A program made the position numbers and the translations under genes. DNA of 64,000 nucleotides from Nocardioides zeae (lineage in GTDB: Bacteria > Actinomycetota > Actinomycetes > Propionibacteriales > Nocardioidaceae), in NCBI RefSeq assembly GCF_030818655.1, contig NZ_JAUTAN010000001.1, positions 1,364,001-1,428,000 of the forward strand. The letters are read 5' to 3'. This document shows, piece by piece, positions 13,811 through 25,266 of this stretch. The notes beneath the pieces were generated by a model. The model was given only the letters and a program-made list of their open reading frames with translations. It did not search any database and had not been told where the DNA came from. Within the stretch, counting starts at the first letter, position 1. The number at the start of each line of letters is the position of its first letter.

Positions 13811-14533
13811 TCAGAGGCGCGAGGCCGCGGCGGCGTCGAGCCACCAGACGGTCTCGGTACGGCCGTCGACGCCCGTCGCGGGCACGTCGTGCAGGTCGGC
13901 GCCGCCCAGGGCCTCGGCCACGGCTGCGGCCTTGCCGTCGCCGCTCACGAGGAACCACACCGCCCCGGCGCGGTTGAGGGTCGCGAGGGTCAGCGTCACA
14001 CGGTCCGGCGGCGGCTTGGGGGAGTCCCGCACGCCGACGGCGAGCGCCTCGGTCTCGTCGAGCTGGGGGTAGCCCGGGAAGAGCGACGCGACGTGGCCGT
14101 CCTCGCCGACGCCCAGCATCACGAGGTCCACCTCGCCCACGAGGTGCTCCTGCAGGAGCCGCTCGTACGCCGCGGCTGCCTCGTCCGCCGACGCGACGTC
14201 GGAGGCCGACGGGACGTCGTGCACCTGCGTCGCCCCGACCGCGTCCAGGAAGGCCGCCCGGGCCTGGCCCGCGTTGCGGTCGGAGGAGTCCCCGGCGACG
14301 AAGCGCTCGTCGCCGAACCAGAACACGACGTCCGTGAAGTCCACCCCGGACTCGCCCGCCTGCCCCGCCACCTCGTGGTGGATCCGGTCGGCGATGGTGC
14401 CGCCGGTCAGCACGACGTGCGGCGTGCGGCCCTCGGCCTGCACCTCCGCGAGCCGCGTCAGCAGGGCGAGCGCGACGGTCCGCGCCAGCGTCTCCGCGTC
14501 GGGGTGGACCCGGACGGTCTCCCCCCGGCTCAC
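13811..14533 (-). CDS. pgl: 6-phosphogluconolactonase
   Basis: Hydrolyses 6-phosphogluconolactone in the oxidative pentose phosphate pathway. The GTG at 14533 overlaps the pgi stop (GTGA) and gives a 240-aa DevB/SOL-type protein: [19 protein letters not shown] at the start, [42 protein letters not shown] (the family's active-site loop) and [18 protein letters not shown]. It is the last gene of tkt-tal-pgi-pgl. Oddity: in Mycobacterium and many relatives zwf and opcA precede pgl here; both are missing. Confidence 0.95.
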   Translation of the reverse strand: MSRGETVRVHPDAETLARTVALALLTRLAEVQAEGRTPHVVLTGGTIADRIHHEVAGQAGESGVDFTDVVFWFGDERFVAGDSSDRNAGQARAAFLDAVGATQVHDVPSASDVASADEAAAAYERLLQEHLVGEVDLVMLGVGEDGHVASLFPGYPQLDETEALAVGVRDSPKPPPDRVTLTLATLNRAGAVWFLVSGDGKAAAVAEALGGADLHDVPATGVDGRTETVWWLDAAAASRL

Positions 14534-16212
14534 GACCGACGCTCCGCGCGGTACCGCTCGATGAGCGACCGCGTCGAGGCGTCCTGGTCCGCGAGGGCGT
14601 CCGCGTCCCCCGTCACCGCCGGCAGCACCTGCTGCGCCAGCTGCTTGCCCAGCTCCACGCCCCACTGGTCGAAGCTGTCGATGCCCCACACCACGCCCTG
14701 GGTGAAGGTGATGTGCTCGTAGAGGGCGATCAGCTGACCGAGCACCGACGGCGACAGCTCCGGCGCCAGGATCGACGTCGAGGGGCGGTTGCCGGTGAAG
14801 ACGCGGGCCGGCACGACGTCCTCGGCCGTGCCCTCCGCGCGCGCCTCGTCCGCCGTCTTGCCGAACGCCAACGCCTTGGTCTGCGCGAAGAAGTTGGCGA
14901 GGAACACCTCGTGGACGTCGGTGTCGCCGTCGGCCAGCGGGTACGCCGGGTTGGCCACGGCGATGAAGTCCGCCGGGATGATGCGCGTGCCCTGGTGGAT
15001 CAGCTGGTAGAACGCGTGCTGCCCGTTCGTCCCCGGCTCGCCCCAGAAGACCTCGCCCGTCCCCGCCGTGAGCGGGGTCCCGTCCGCGCGCACGCCCTTG
15101 CCGTTGGACTCCATCGTGAGCTGCTGCAGGTACGCCGGGAAGCGGTGCAGCAGCTGCGCGTAGGGCAGCACCGCGTGGGTGGCCGCACCGAGGAAGTCGG
15201 TGTACCAGACGTTGAGGAGCCCCATGAGGAGCGGGACGTTCTCCGCGGGAGCCGCGGTGCGGAAGTGCTCATCGATCGTGTGCAGACCGTCGAGGAACTC
15301 CGCGAAGCGCTCCGGACCGATCGCCACGACCAGCGACGTACCGATGGCCGAGGACACCGAGTAGCGTCCGCCGACCCAGTCCCAGAACCCGAAGGCGTTG
15401 TCCGGGTCGATGCCGAAGTCGGCGACCTTGTCGAGCGCGGTCGAGACCGCCACGAAGTGCCGGGCGACCGCGTCGTCGACGACCGACGCGTCAGCGCCCG
15501 CCGCACGGAGACCGTCCAGCAGCCACTGCCGGCACAGCCGCGCGTTCGTCAGCGTCTCCAGCGTGCCGAACGTCTTGCTGGCGACGATGAACAGCGTCGT
15601 CGACGGGTCGAGGTCCGCGAGCGTCGTGGCCGCGTCGGTCGGGTCGATGTTGCTGATGAAGCGGCACTCGATCGACGGGTGCCGGTAGGCCGCCAGGGCC
15701 TCGTACGCCATCACGGGACCGAGGTCGGAGCCGCCGATGCCGATGTTCACGACGGTGCGGATCCGCTCGCCGGTCGCGCCCCGCCACTCGCCGGAGCGCA
15801 CGGATTCCGCGAAGGCGTAGACGCGCCGCAGCACCGCGTGGACGTCGGCGACGACGTCCTGGCCGTCCACCTCGAGCGTGGCCGTCTCCGGCAGGCGCAG
15901 CGCGGTGTGGAGCACCGCACGGTCCTCCGTGGTGTTGATGTGCTCGCCACGGAACATCGCGTCCCGTCGCCCGGCGACGCCGACCTCGTCGGCGAGCGCG
16001 AGGAGGTCGTCCAGCAGGGGACCGTCCACGAGGGCCTTGGACAGGTCCACGAAGAGGTCGCCCGCCGTGAAGGAGAGGCGTTCGGCCCGACCCGGGTCGG
16101 CGGCGAACCACCCCCGCAGGTCGGGCTCGAACGCGCCGACCCGGTCGCGCAGGCGCGACCAGGCGGCGGTGGAGGTGGGGTCGACGGGCCAGACGTGCGG
16201 TGCGCTGCTCAT
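14530..16212 (-). CDS. pgi: Glucose-6-phosphate isomerase
   Basis: Interconverts glucose-6-phosphate and fructose-6-phosphate. The 560-aa protein has the full bacterial PGI pattern: [41 protein letters not shown] (phosphosugar binding), [49 protein letters not shown] (catalytic His) and a C-terminal [14 protein letters not shown]. It lies 10 bp after tal and overlaps pgl by 4 bp, so it belongs to the tkt-tal-pgi-pgl operon and occupies the position where zwf stands in Mycobacterium tuberculosis. Confidence 0.97.
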   Translation of the reverse strand: MSSAPHVWPVDPTSTAAWSRLRDRVGAFEPDLRGWFAADPGRAERLSFTAGDLFVDLSKALVDGPLLDDLLALADEVGVAGRRDAMFRGEHINTTEDRAVLHTALRLPETATLEVDGQDVVADVHAVLRRVYAFAESVRSGEWRGATGERIRTVVNIGIGGSDLGPVMAYEALAAYRHPSIECRFISNIDPTDAATTLADLDPSTTLFIVASKTFGTLETLTNARLCRQWLLDGLRAAGADASVVDDAVARHFVAVSTALDKVADFGIDPDNAFGFWDWVGGRYSVSSAIGTSLVVAIGPERFAEFLDGLHTIDEHFRTAAPAENVPLLMGLLNVWYTDFLGAATHAVLPYAQLLHRFPAYLQQLTMESNGKGVRADGTPLTAGTGEVFWGEPGTNGQHAFYQLIHQGTRIIPADFIAVANPAYPLADGDTDVHEVFLANFFAQTKALAFGKTADEARAEGTAEDVVPARVFTGNRPSTSILAPELSPSVLGQLIALYEHITFTQGVVWGIDSFDQWGVELGKQLAQQVLPAVTGDADALADQDASTRSLIERYRAERRS

Positions 16213-16222
16213 CGACCCCGCC

Positions 16223-17323
16223 TCAGGCCTTCGCCCCGTCGAGCTGGCCCTGGACGGTCTCGAGCAGCTCGTCCCAGGAGGCGACGAACTTGTCGACGCC
16301 CTCCTTCTCGAGCTGGGCGATCACGTCGTCGTAGTCGACGCCCGCCGCAGCCACGGCCTCGAGCACCGCCCGGGCGTCCGCGTAGTGCGGGCGCACCGCG
16401 TCGCCCGTGACCTCACCGTGGTCGGCGAAGGCCTGCATCGTCTTCTCCGGCATCGTGTTGACCGTGTTCTCGACGACGAGGTCCGCGACGTATATCGTGT
16501 CCCGGTACTCGGGGTTCTTCACGCCCGTCGAGGCCCACAGCGGACGCTGCCGGTTCGCCCCGGCGGCGGCCAGCGCCTCCCAGCGCGGACCGTCGAAGAA
16601 CTCCTCGAACGCCTGGTAGGCCAGCCGTGCGTTGGCCACACCGGCCTTGCCCTGGAGGTCCGTCGCGCCGGCGGCCTCGAGGCGCTTGTCGATCTCCGAG
16701 TCCACGCGCGAGACGAAGAACGACGCGACCGAGTGGATCGTCGACAGGTCGTGGCCGTTGTCGCGCGCGAGCTCGAGCCCGGCGACGTACGCCTCCATGA
16801 CCTGGCGGTAGCGCGGCAGGCCGAAGATCAGCGTGACGTTGACGGAGATGCCCGCGCCGAGCGTCTGGGTGATGGCCGGCAGGCCCTCGGTGGTGCCCGG
16901 GATCTTGATCATCACGTTGTGGCGGTCGACGGCCTTCCAGAGCTCCTGGGCCGCCTCGGCGGTCTCCTCGGTCTTGAAGGCGAGACCCGGCGGGACCTCG
17001 ATCGACACCCAGCCGTCGGTGCCGTTCGTGGCCTCGGCCACGGGCGCGAGCACGTCGGCCGCGTCCCGCACGTCCGTCGTGGTCAGGGCGAAGACGGCCC
17101 GGTCCACGTCGGTGCCCTCGGCGACGAGCTCGCGCACCTGCGCGTCGTACCGCTCGCCCTCCGCGAGCGCCGCGGCGAAGATCGAGGGGTTGGTCGTGAC
17201 GCCCACGACCGAGGAGTCCTTCACGAGCGCGGCCAGGTTGCCGGTCTCGATGCGCTCACGGGACAGGTCGTCGAGCCAGATGGAGACACCCGCGTCGGCG
17301 AGTGCGGAGAGACGGTCGGACAT
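16223..17323 (-). CDS. tal: Transaldolase (TalB-like, actinobacterial type)
   Basis: Transfers a dihydroxyacetone unit in the non-oxidative pentose phosphate pathway. The ATG at 17323 is preceded by an excellent AGGAGG 6 nt upstream. The 366-aa protein begins [60 protein letters not shown] (the Schiff-base Lys region) and [24 protein letters not shown] are diagnostic. The length fits the longer actinobacterial class rather than the 220-aa FSA-like class. Operon: 56 bp downstream of tkt and 10 bp upstream of pgi. Confidence 0.96.
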   Translation of the reverse strand: MSDRLSALADAGVSIWLDDLSRERIETGNLAALVKDSSVVGVTTNPSIFAAALAEGERYDAQVRELVAEGTDVDRAVFALTTTDVRDAADVLAPVAEATNGTDGWVSIEVPPGLAFKTEETAEAAQELWKAVDRHNVMIKIPGTTEGLPAITQTLGAGISVNVTLIFGLPRYRQVMEAYVAGLELARDNGHDLSTIHSVASFFVSRVDSEIDKRLEAAGATDLQGKAGVANARLAYQAFEEFFDGPRWEALAAAGANRQRPLWASTGVKNPEYRDTIYVADLVVENTVNTMPEKTMQAFADHGEVTGDAVRPHYADARAVLEAVAAAGVDYDDVIAQLEKEGVDKFVASWDELLETVQGQLDGAKA

Positions 17324-17379
17324 TGCTACCTCCTGGGTTGCGGTCTGACGTGCGGGGATGCGGGCGTACGGCGCGGGGA

Positions 17380-19479
<2,100 letters not shown>

Positions 19480-19695
19480 AGGGATCCTCTCCGGGGGTGG
19501 TGGCGCGTTCGTGGGCGCGGCAGGCGTGGGATACGGGTGAAGATCCTCCACGGACTCCCGGTACCCACTTGCCGCCACGGCCGATGCCGAGCCTACTGCC
19601 GCCTCGGTCTAGACTCGACCCCGCACTGGACCGCCCGGACCGCCCGCTCCGCCTGCCGGAGCCGCTCGGCCCCAGACCGCTTGACGAGGACCCCT
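19480..19695. promoter_or_regulatory. Divergent promoter region between tkt and ctaB
   Basis: This 216-bp gap has a TAGGCT box reading toward tkt (plus-strand 19590-19595) and a TAGACT box reading toward ctaB (19610-19615), back to back 14 bp apart. Both genes have Shine-Dalgarno sequences and untranslated leaders of about 80-100 nt. No ORF of note is seen. Confidence 0.5.
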
Positions 19696-20775
19696 GTGAC
19701 GCACGCCGGCCAGTCGTCCACCTCCGCTCGCACGGAGGAGGACCCCGTCGTCGTGACGCCGGAGCACGACCTGCATCCTGTTCCGGTGTCCGAGTCGCTT
19801 CCGCCCGTCCCTCCGGGCTCGCTGAGCGAGGAGGAGACCGCCGACGACCTCGGTGTCCGTGACGAGCCGGCTCCCGCCTCGCGCGCGACCCTGCGCGATG
19901 TCGTCGCGGCGTACGTCGGCCTCACCAAGCCGCGCGTGCTCGAGCTGCTGCTGCTCACCACGGTGCCCGTCATGTTCTTCGCCGCCCGCGGCGTGCCCGA
20001 GCTCGGCGTCGTGCTCGCCACCGTCGTCGCAGGCTCCATGTCGGCGGGGTCCGCGTCGGCGCTCAACTGCGTCTACGACCGCGACATCGACGAGCAGATG
20101 CGCCGCACCCGGCGCCGCGCGCTCCCGCGCCACATCGTCACCCCGCGTGCCGCGCTCGTCTTCGGGCTGACGCTCGGCGTGCTGTCGACGCTGATCTTCT
20201 GGGTCTTCGTCAACCCGCTCTCCGCCGTGCTGTCGCTGTCGGCGAACGCGTTCTACATGCTCGTCTACACGATGTGGCTCAAGCGCCGCACCACCCAGAA
20301 CATCGTCTGGGGCGGTGCCGCCGGCTGCTTCCCGGCCCTCATCGGCTGGACCGCCGTCACCAACGAGCTCGCCTGGCCGCCGGTCGTCTGCTTCCTCATC
20401 GTGTTCCTGTGGACGCCGCCCCACACCTGGGCGCTGGCGCTGCGCTACCGCGAGGACTACGCCAACGTCGCCGTGCCGATGCTGCCCGTGGTGGCGCCCG
20501 GCGCCGTCGTCGGCAAGCAGATCGTGCTCTACACCTGGGCGACCGTCGCCATGTCGCTGGCCCTGTGGCCCGTCGCCGGCACGGGACTCTTCTACCCGGC
20601 GGCCGCCGCCGTCCTCGGCGTCGTGTTCCTCGTCGAGGCGCACAAGATGTGGGGCCGCACCCGCCACAGCGACCAGCTCAGCGTCATCAACCCGATGCGC
20701 CTGTTCCACACGTCGAACCTGTACCTCTCGCTGCTGTTCGTCGCCATCGCGATCGACCCGCTGCTGATGCGCTGA
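19696..20775 (+). CDS. ctaB: Protoheme IX farnesyltransferase (heme O synthase)
   Basis: UbiA-type membrane prenyltransferase that farnesylates heme B to heme O for aa3-type oxidase. The GTG at 19696 follows GAGGA by 5 nt. The 359-aa protein has an unusually long hydrophilic N-terminus (about 65 residues, Pro/Glu-rich) before the first helix. The prenyl-diphosphate motif [15 protein letters not shown] and the second [12 protein letters not shown] motif are present, with about eight hydrophobic segments. It faces the ctaA/COX15 remnant, which would use its product, across a tandem repeat array. Confidence 0.96.
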   Translation: MTHAGQSSTSARTEEDPVVVTPEHDLHPVPVSESLPPVPPGSLSEEETADDLGVRDEPAPASRATLRDVVAAYVGLTKPRVLELLLLTTVPVMFFAARGVPELGVVLATVVAGSMSAGSASALNCVYDRDIDEQMRRTRRRALPRHIVTPRAALVFGLTLGVLSTLIFWVFVNPLSAVLSLSANAFYMLVYTMWLKRRTTQNIVWGGAAGCFPALIGWTAVTNELAWPPVVCFLIVFLWTPPHTWALALRYREDYANVAVPMLPVVAPGAVVGKQIVLYTWATVAMSLALWPVAGTGLFYPAAAAVLGVVFLVEAHKMWGRTRHSDQLSVINPMRLFHTSNLYLSLLFVAIAIDPLLMR

Positions 20776-20935
20776 GGCTCTGCTTTCGGGCCTCGCTCCG
20801 CTCGGCCGTGCCCGCAGCGCTCCGGGCTCCTGTCCCTCGGTCGAACCCGGCCACGCCTCCTCCACTGCGCTCCTCCGGCGCATCCGCCCCTCCCTCAGGA
20901 CACGAGCGCGCCGCGGGCGTCGGGAAGTGCCGTGC

Positions 20936-21686
20936 GGCAGCGCGCCAGCTCGCGGTCGTGGTGCCAGGCCTGCGGAAACCGGCGGCCTCCCACCACGACC
21001 GGGCAGGGGGTACGGCGCGGCGCCGGGCGCGCGGCGTACTCGCCTTCTGCGTGGGTGAGAACTGGGCGGCTGGGGCGCTTCGCACCGAGTCCGGGCGGCC
21101 CCAGGCGAACAGTTCCAGGCACCGACAATGCACCAGCTCGCGGTCGCGGTGCCAGACCTGCGGAAACCAGTGGCCTCCCACCACGACCGGGCAGGGGTAC
21201 GGCGCGGCGCCGGTCGCGCGGCGTACTCGCTCCTGCGTGGGTGAGAACTGGGCGACTGGGGCGGTTCGCACCGAGTCCGGGCGGCCCCAGGCGCACAGTT
21301 CCAGGCACCGGCAACGCGCCAGCTCGCGGTCGTGGTGCCAGGCCTGCGGGAACCGGCGGCCTCGCACCACGACCGGGCAGGGGTACGGCGCGGGGCCGGT
21401 CGCGCGGCGTACTCGCCTTCTGCGCGGGTGAGAACTGGGCGGCTGGGGCGCTTCGCACCGAGTCCAGGTGGCCCCAGGCGCACAGTTCCAGGCCCCGGCA
21501 ACGCACCAGCTCGCGGTCGTGGTGCCAGGCCTGCGGGAACCGGCGGCCTCCCACCACGACCGGGCAGGGGTACGGCGCGGGGCCGGTCGCGCGGCGTACT
21601 CGCCTCCTGCGTGGGTGAGAACTGGGCGGCTGGGGCGCTTCGCACCGAGTCCAGGTGGCCCCAGGCGCACAGTTCCAGGCCCCGGC
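20936..21686. repeat. Four-copy tandem array of a ~187-bp hairpin-rich unit
   Basis: Equivalent points fall at 20955, 21143, 21329 and 21516 (spacings 188, 186, 187). Each unit holds a 45-nt hairpin, GTCGTGGTG ... CACCACGAC (20955-20999, 21143-21187, 21329-21373, 21516-21560; copy 2 has GTCGCGGTG), then a near-palindrome around GTACGGCGCGG/CGCGGCGTAC, then a GGGGC/GCCCC hairpin. Copies differ by scattered substitutions, so the array is not brand new. The whole 20776-21687 gap, between the 3-prime ends of ctaB and ctaA, shows no credible gene; open frames across it are repeat artefacts. Confidence 0.9.
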
Positions 21687-21687
21687 G

Positions 21688-22666
21688 TCAGACGCGCGCG
21701 ACCCGCACGTCGGGCTCGGCGACGATCGTGACGGGGCGGAACGCCCGCACCACGACCCAGGTCAGGGCAGCGGAGGTGACGGCGGCGCCGAGCATGTGGA
21801 GGGCGACGAGGCCGACGGGGAGCCCGGTGAAGTACTGGACGTAGCCCACCAGGCCCTGCGCGAGCTCGACCGCCAGGAGCGCGGTGACCGCCCGGGTCAG
21901 CTGCGTGTCGCCCCGACGTCGCGCGACCACGAGCAGGGCCACCGTGAGCGCGACGAGCGCGTAGACCGCCCACGCGTGGACGTGCGAGAAGGTCGCGGGG
22001 TCGAGCCCCGTCCGGGGCGCGTTCTCGTCGCCGGCGTGGGGGCCGCTGCCGGTGACGATGGTGCCGAGGTAGAGCACCACCCAGCCGACGGCGAACGCGG
22101 CGATCGTGAGCCGTCGGACGAGCGGAGGCGTGGCCGGCGCCGTCGCCCGCGCGGCGGAACCCCACACCTCGGGGTGCCGCACGTGGTCGAGCAGCACCAC
22201 GCACAGCCCGATCATGGCCAGCGACAGCAGCAGGTGGAGCGCGACGATCCACGGGTTGAGGTCGGTGAGCACGGTGATGCCGCCGATGACGGCCTGCGCC
22301 GGGATGCCGAGGCCGATGCCGAAGGCGATCCACGACGCCCGCCGCGACGTGGCGCGCCACGCGGCGAGGAACGTCAGCAGCGCGATCGCCGCGAGCACGA
22401 AGGTCAGGAGCCGGTTGCCGAACTCGATGGCGCCGTGGATGCCCATGCTCGGGTGCGCGGCGTAGGACTCCTCCGTGCAGCGCGGCCACGTCGGGCAGCC
22501 GAGCCCCGAGCCCGGTGAGCCGCACGACGGCGCCGGTGACGACGATGCCGATGTTGGCGACGAGGTTCGCGACGGCGAGCCACCCGAGGTGCCGGTCGGC
22601 GAGGCCGTCCAGCCCGGGGCGGGGCGGGGTCGAGCGCGGAGCGGTGGACGGTGCGGCGGGGGACAT
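21688..22666 (-). pseudogene. ctaA: Heme A synthase (CtaA/COX15), split by a +1 frameshift
   Basis: Converts heme O to heme A. Translation starts at ATG 22666 (MSPAAPSTAPRSTPPRPGLD) and runs through NLVANIGIVVTGAVVRLTG, then the frame is lost; the expected continuation GSGLGCPTWPRCTEESYAAHP resumes in the next frame and stays open to the stop at 21688. The junction is a GGG run on the coding strand (plus-strand CCC at 22511-22513) where GG would restore the frame. Downstream, GIHGAIEFGNRLLTF, NPWIVALHLLLSLAMIG, SGPHAGDENAPR and HMLGAAVTSAALTWVVVRAF are all COX15 signatures with intact His ligands, so about 325 residues would be made if corrected. Decay is recent, or the base is a sequencing error. 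A GGGAG Shine-Dalgarno precedes the start, 4 bp after the ABC permease stop. Confidence 0.85.
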
Positions 22667-22670
22667 CTGG

Positions 22671-23447
22671 CTACTCCCAGCGGAAGAATCGGGACACGGC
22701 TGCGGCGCCGGCGACGGCCCACGCCACGAGGATCAGGAGGGGGACGACGGCCACCCGGCCGTCGATGAGCGCGGCGCGCATCGCGTCGCCGAGCGCCGCC
22801 GAGGGCAGCACGGCGAGGAGGTCTCCGGCCGCGCCGTACGAGGCCCGCGGAAGCACCACGGCGCCGCCGACGAGGAGGAGCAGGTAGACGAGGTTCGCCG
22901 CGGCGAGGGTCGCCTCGGCCCGGAGCGTGCCGGCCATCAGCAACCCCAGCGAGGCGAAGGCGGCAGCGCCGACGAGCACCGCGAGCACGGCCGCCAGCAC
23001 GCCGACGACACCGCCCCCCGGTCGCCAGCCGAGCGCGAGCGCCACCGGCACGAGCACCACGCCCTGCACGACGTGGACGACGAGGATCGCGCCGAGCTTG
23101 CCGAGCAGCAGGCCGTACCGGGGCAGGGGAGAGGCGCCCAGCCGCTTGATGAGGCCGTAGCGCCGCTCGAAGCCCGTCGCGATCGCCAGCGAGGTGAAGG
23201 CGGTCGACATCACCGCGAGCGCCAGCACGCCGGGCGTGAGCACGTCGACCGCACGTCCGTCCAGCTCGATGCCGCCGCGCCGCCCGGCGACGACACCGCC
23301 GACGAGGGCCATGACGGGGATGACGAGCGCCACGAGCAGCTGCTCGCCGTTGCGCAGCATCAGCCGCGTCTCCATGAGGGCCTGCGCCCGCACCTGGCGC
23401 GCGAGCGGCGCCGCTCCCGGCGCGGGGGCGAACGTGCCGGCGCTCAT
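22671..23447 (-). CDS. ABC-2 type transporter permease
   Basis: A 258-aa integral membrane protein with six predicted helices, starting MSAGTFAPAPGAAPLARQVR. The ABC-2 pattern is visible: an N-terminal cytosolic stretch (ALMETRLMLRNGEQLLVALVIPVMALVGG), the ERRYGLIKRLGASPLPRYGLLLGKL loop, and ALGDAMRAALIDGR before the last helix. The start overlaps the ATPase stop (ATGA), so it is the partner of the ATPase just upstream. In Mycobacterium the equivalent genes stand between ctaA and sufR. The substrate is unknown; a role linked to heme or oxidase assembly is only suggested by position. Confidence 0.88.
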   Translation of the reverse strand: MSAGTFAPAPGAAPLARQVRAQALMETRLMLRNGEQLLVALVIPVMALVGGVVAGRRGGIELDGRAVDVLTPGVLALAVMSTAFTSLAIATGFERRYGLIKRLGASPLPRYGLLLGKLGAILVVHVVQGVVLVPVALALGWRPGGGVVGVLAAVLAVLVGAAAFASLGLLMAGTLRAEATLAAANLVYLLLLVGGAVVLPRASYGAAGDLLAVLPSAALGDAMRAALIDGRVAVVPLLILVAWAVAGAAAVSRFFRWE

Positions 23448-24406
23448 CCCGCGGCCCCGCTCGGCGTCGGCTCGGTGAGCACACGCCCGGTGAGCTGGAG
23501 GAACACGTCCTCGAGGGTGCGCTGCCCCAGGGTCAGGGACTCGGGCAGCACCCCGTGCTGCTCGCACCAGGCGGACACCTTCGCGAGCGTCGAGGCGTCG
23601 GCCGGTCCCGTGACGAGGAGGCTCTGGGCGTTGATCGTGGTGACCTCCGTGGCCGGGCCGAGCGCGGTCTGCAGCGACGCCGGGGCGTGCGGCGGGAACG
23701 GCTTGGTCACCACGAGCCGCACGGTCGTCGCGCCGCCGGCGCGGGTCAGCTCGTACGGGGTGCCGCTCGCGATGAGCCGCCCACGGTCGATGACGTGCAC
23801 GTGGTCGGCGAGGCGCTCGGCCTCCTCGAGGTAGTGCGTCGTCAGCACGGTGGTCACGCCGTCCGCCCGCAGCTCCTCGAGCAGCTCCCACGTCGTACGA
23901 CGGATGGCCGGGTCCATGCCCGCCGTCGGCTCGTCGACGAACAGGAGCTCGGGCCGGCCCACGAGGGCCGTCGCGAGCCCGAGGCGCTGCTGCTGCCCCC
24001 CCGAGAGGCGGCGGAAGGGCGTGCGTCCGCACTCCGCGAGACCCAGGCGCTCGACGAGCAGGCCCACCGGCAGGGGGTCGGCGTGCAGCGCGGCCACGTG
24101 GCGCAGCATCTCCTCGGCGCGCACCCCCGACCAGGCACCGCCGGCCTGCAGCATGACGCCGATCCGGGGGAGCAGGGCGCGCCGGTCGCGGACGGGGTCG
24201 AGGCCGAGGACCCGCACCGTGCCGGTCTGCGGCCGCCGGTAGCCCTCGCAGGTCTCGAGCGTGGTCGTCTTGCCCGCGCCGTTGGGGCCGAGGACGGCGG
24301 TGATCGTGCCGGCCTCCACCCGGAGGTCGAGGTGGTCGACGGCGAGGAGGTCGCCGTACCGCATCACCAGGCCGTCGACGGCGACGGCAGGAGGGGGGGA
24401 CGGCAC
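23444..24406 (-). CDS. ABC transporter ATP-binding protein (ABC-2 exporter, CcmA/DrrA-like)
   Basis: A 320-aa ATPase with Walker A VLGPNGAGKTTTLE, the Q-loop at GVMLQAGGAW, signature LSGGQQQRLGLA, Walker B LLFVDEPTAGMD and H-loop TTHYLEEAERLADHV, plus a C-terminal regulatory extension ending GQRTLEDVFLQLTGR. The GTG at 24406 (VPSPPPAVAVDGLVMRYGD) is chosen because TACACT stands 6 nt upstream, a leaderless arrangement; earlier in-frame ATGs lack support. It is divergent from sufR, and its promoter contains a sequence resembling the sufR-side palindrome, so the exporter and the SUF operon may share control. Confidence 0.9.
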   Translation of the reverse strand: MPSPPPAVAVDGLVMRYGDLLAVDHLDLRVEAGTITAVLGPNGAGKTTTLETCEGYRRPQTGTVRVLGLDPVRDRRALLPRIGVMLQAGGAWSGVRAEEMLRHVAALHADPLPVGLLVERLGLAECGRTPFRRLSGGQQQRLGLATALVGRPELLFVDEPTAGMDPAIRRTTWELLEELRADGVTTVLTTHYLEEAERLADHVHVIDRGRLIASGTPYELTRAGGATTVRLVVTKPFPPHAPASLQTALGPATEVTTINAQSLLVTGPADASTLAKVSAWCEQHGVLPESLTLGQRTLEDVFLQLTGRVLTEPTPSGAAG

Positions 24407-24417
24407 CGTGCCAGTGT
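24403..24417 (-). promoter_or_regulatory. Candidate SufR operator at the ABC exporter start
   Basis: On the minus strand ACACTGGCACGGTGC: half-sites CACT and GGTG separated by 5 nt (one mismatch from the perfect CACT-N5-AGTG). It overlaps the -10 box TACACT and the GTG start codon of the ATPase gene. Confidence 0.4.
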
Positions 24418-24514
24418 AGGAGTCCGGCCGCGCCCGCCCGCCCCGAGGCTCGGTCCCGGCCGCCTCGCGAGGGGTTAGGTCACCCTTGCTTGAAGGGCCG
24501 GGACGAATAACGTC

Positions 24515-24529
24515 ACACTGGCGTAGTGG
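24515..24529 (+). promoter_or_regulatory. Candidate SufR operator at the sufR start
   Basis: ACACTGGCGTAGTGG holds a perfect CACT-N5-AGTG inverted repeat overlapping the -10 box and GTG start of sufR. From memory, mycobacterial SufR binds an ACACT-N5-TGTGA type palindrome, so autoregulation is plausible. An alternative promoter is TTGCTT (24486-24491), 16 nt, TAACGT (24508-24513). Confidence 0.45.
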
Positions 24530-25266
24530 AAATGCTGCGAGGTGCTGCGATCGCCGGTCCCCCCGGGGCCGACGACTCCGACGCACCCACCCGCGCGCGG
24601 GTGGTCCGCAGCATCCTGGAGGCCGGTCCGTCGACGGCGGCGCAGCTCGCCCAGCGGCTCGACCTGACGCCCGCGGCTGTCCGGCGCCACCTCGACCAGC
24701 TCGTCGACGACGGCAGCGTGGAGGTGCGCCAGCAGCGTCCCGGCGGTTCCCGGGGCCGCGGTCGCCCCGCCCGGGTCTTCCACCTGACCGACACGGGCCG
24801 CCAGCAGTTCGACCAGCAGTACGACGACCTCGCCGTGCAGGCCCTCCGCTTCCTCGCCGAGACCCAGGGCGACGACGCGGTCCTCGACTTCGCCCGCCGA
24901 CGGGTGGCGTTCATCGGCCGCGACTTCGGTGCCGTCAGCGAGGCGCACCCCGGGCTGTCGCCCGCCGAGGTCCTGGCCCGCGTGCTCACGCAGGAGGGGT
25001 ACGCCGCGAGCGTGCGCGCCTCGCCCGTGGGCGACCAGCTGTGCCAGCAGCACTGCCCGATCTCCCACGTCGCCGCCGAGTTCCCCCAGCTGTGCGAGGC
25101 GGAGACCGAGGCCATCAGCGAGGTGCTCGGCCGTCACGTCCAGCGCCTCGCGACCATCGCGCACGGCGACGGGGTCTGCACGACCTGCATCCCCGACCTC
25201 CCGACCACCCGCGACACCGACCTGATCGACCGTCCGACCCCCGACGAGAACGGAGCGTCCGCATGA
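24526..25266 (+). CDS. sufR: SufR-type iron-sulfur transcriptional regulator
   Basis: A 246-aa winged-helix protein at the head of the SUF operon. Residues about 25-80 form an ArsR/DeoR-like HTH ([43 protein letters not shown]), followed by a basic wing [18 protein letters not shown]. The C-terminal part holds the Cys set [22 protein letters not shown] and a further GVCTTC, matching the cluster-binding cysteines of SufR-like sensors (Rv1460 type). These repress suf when the cluster is bound. Its stop overlaps sufB (ATGA), so regulator and operon are one transcript. A palindrome at the start codon suggests autoregulation. Confidence 0.9.
   Translation: MEMLRGAAIAGPPGADDSDAPTRARVVRSILEAGPSTAAQLAQRLDLTPAAVRRHLDQLVDDGSVEVRQQRPGGSRGRGRPARVFHLTDTGRQQFDQQYDDLAVQALRFLAETQGDDAVLDFARRRVAFIGRDFGAVSEAHPGLSPAEVLARVLTQEGYAASVRASPVGDQLCQQHCPISHVAAEFPQLCEAETEAISEVLGRHVQRLATIAHGDGVCTTCIPDLPTTRDTDLIDRPTPDENGASA

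Noticed and set aside
20936..21686. CRISPR array or protein-coding repeat gene.
   Set aside because: The 187-bp units contain hairpins and no unique spacers; open frames on both strands arise from the repeat and lack start signals and family resemblance.
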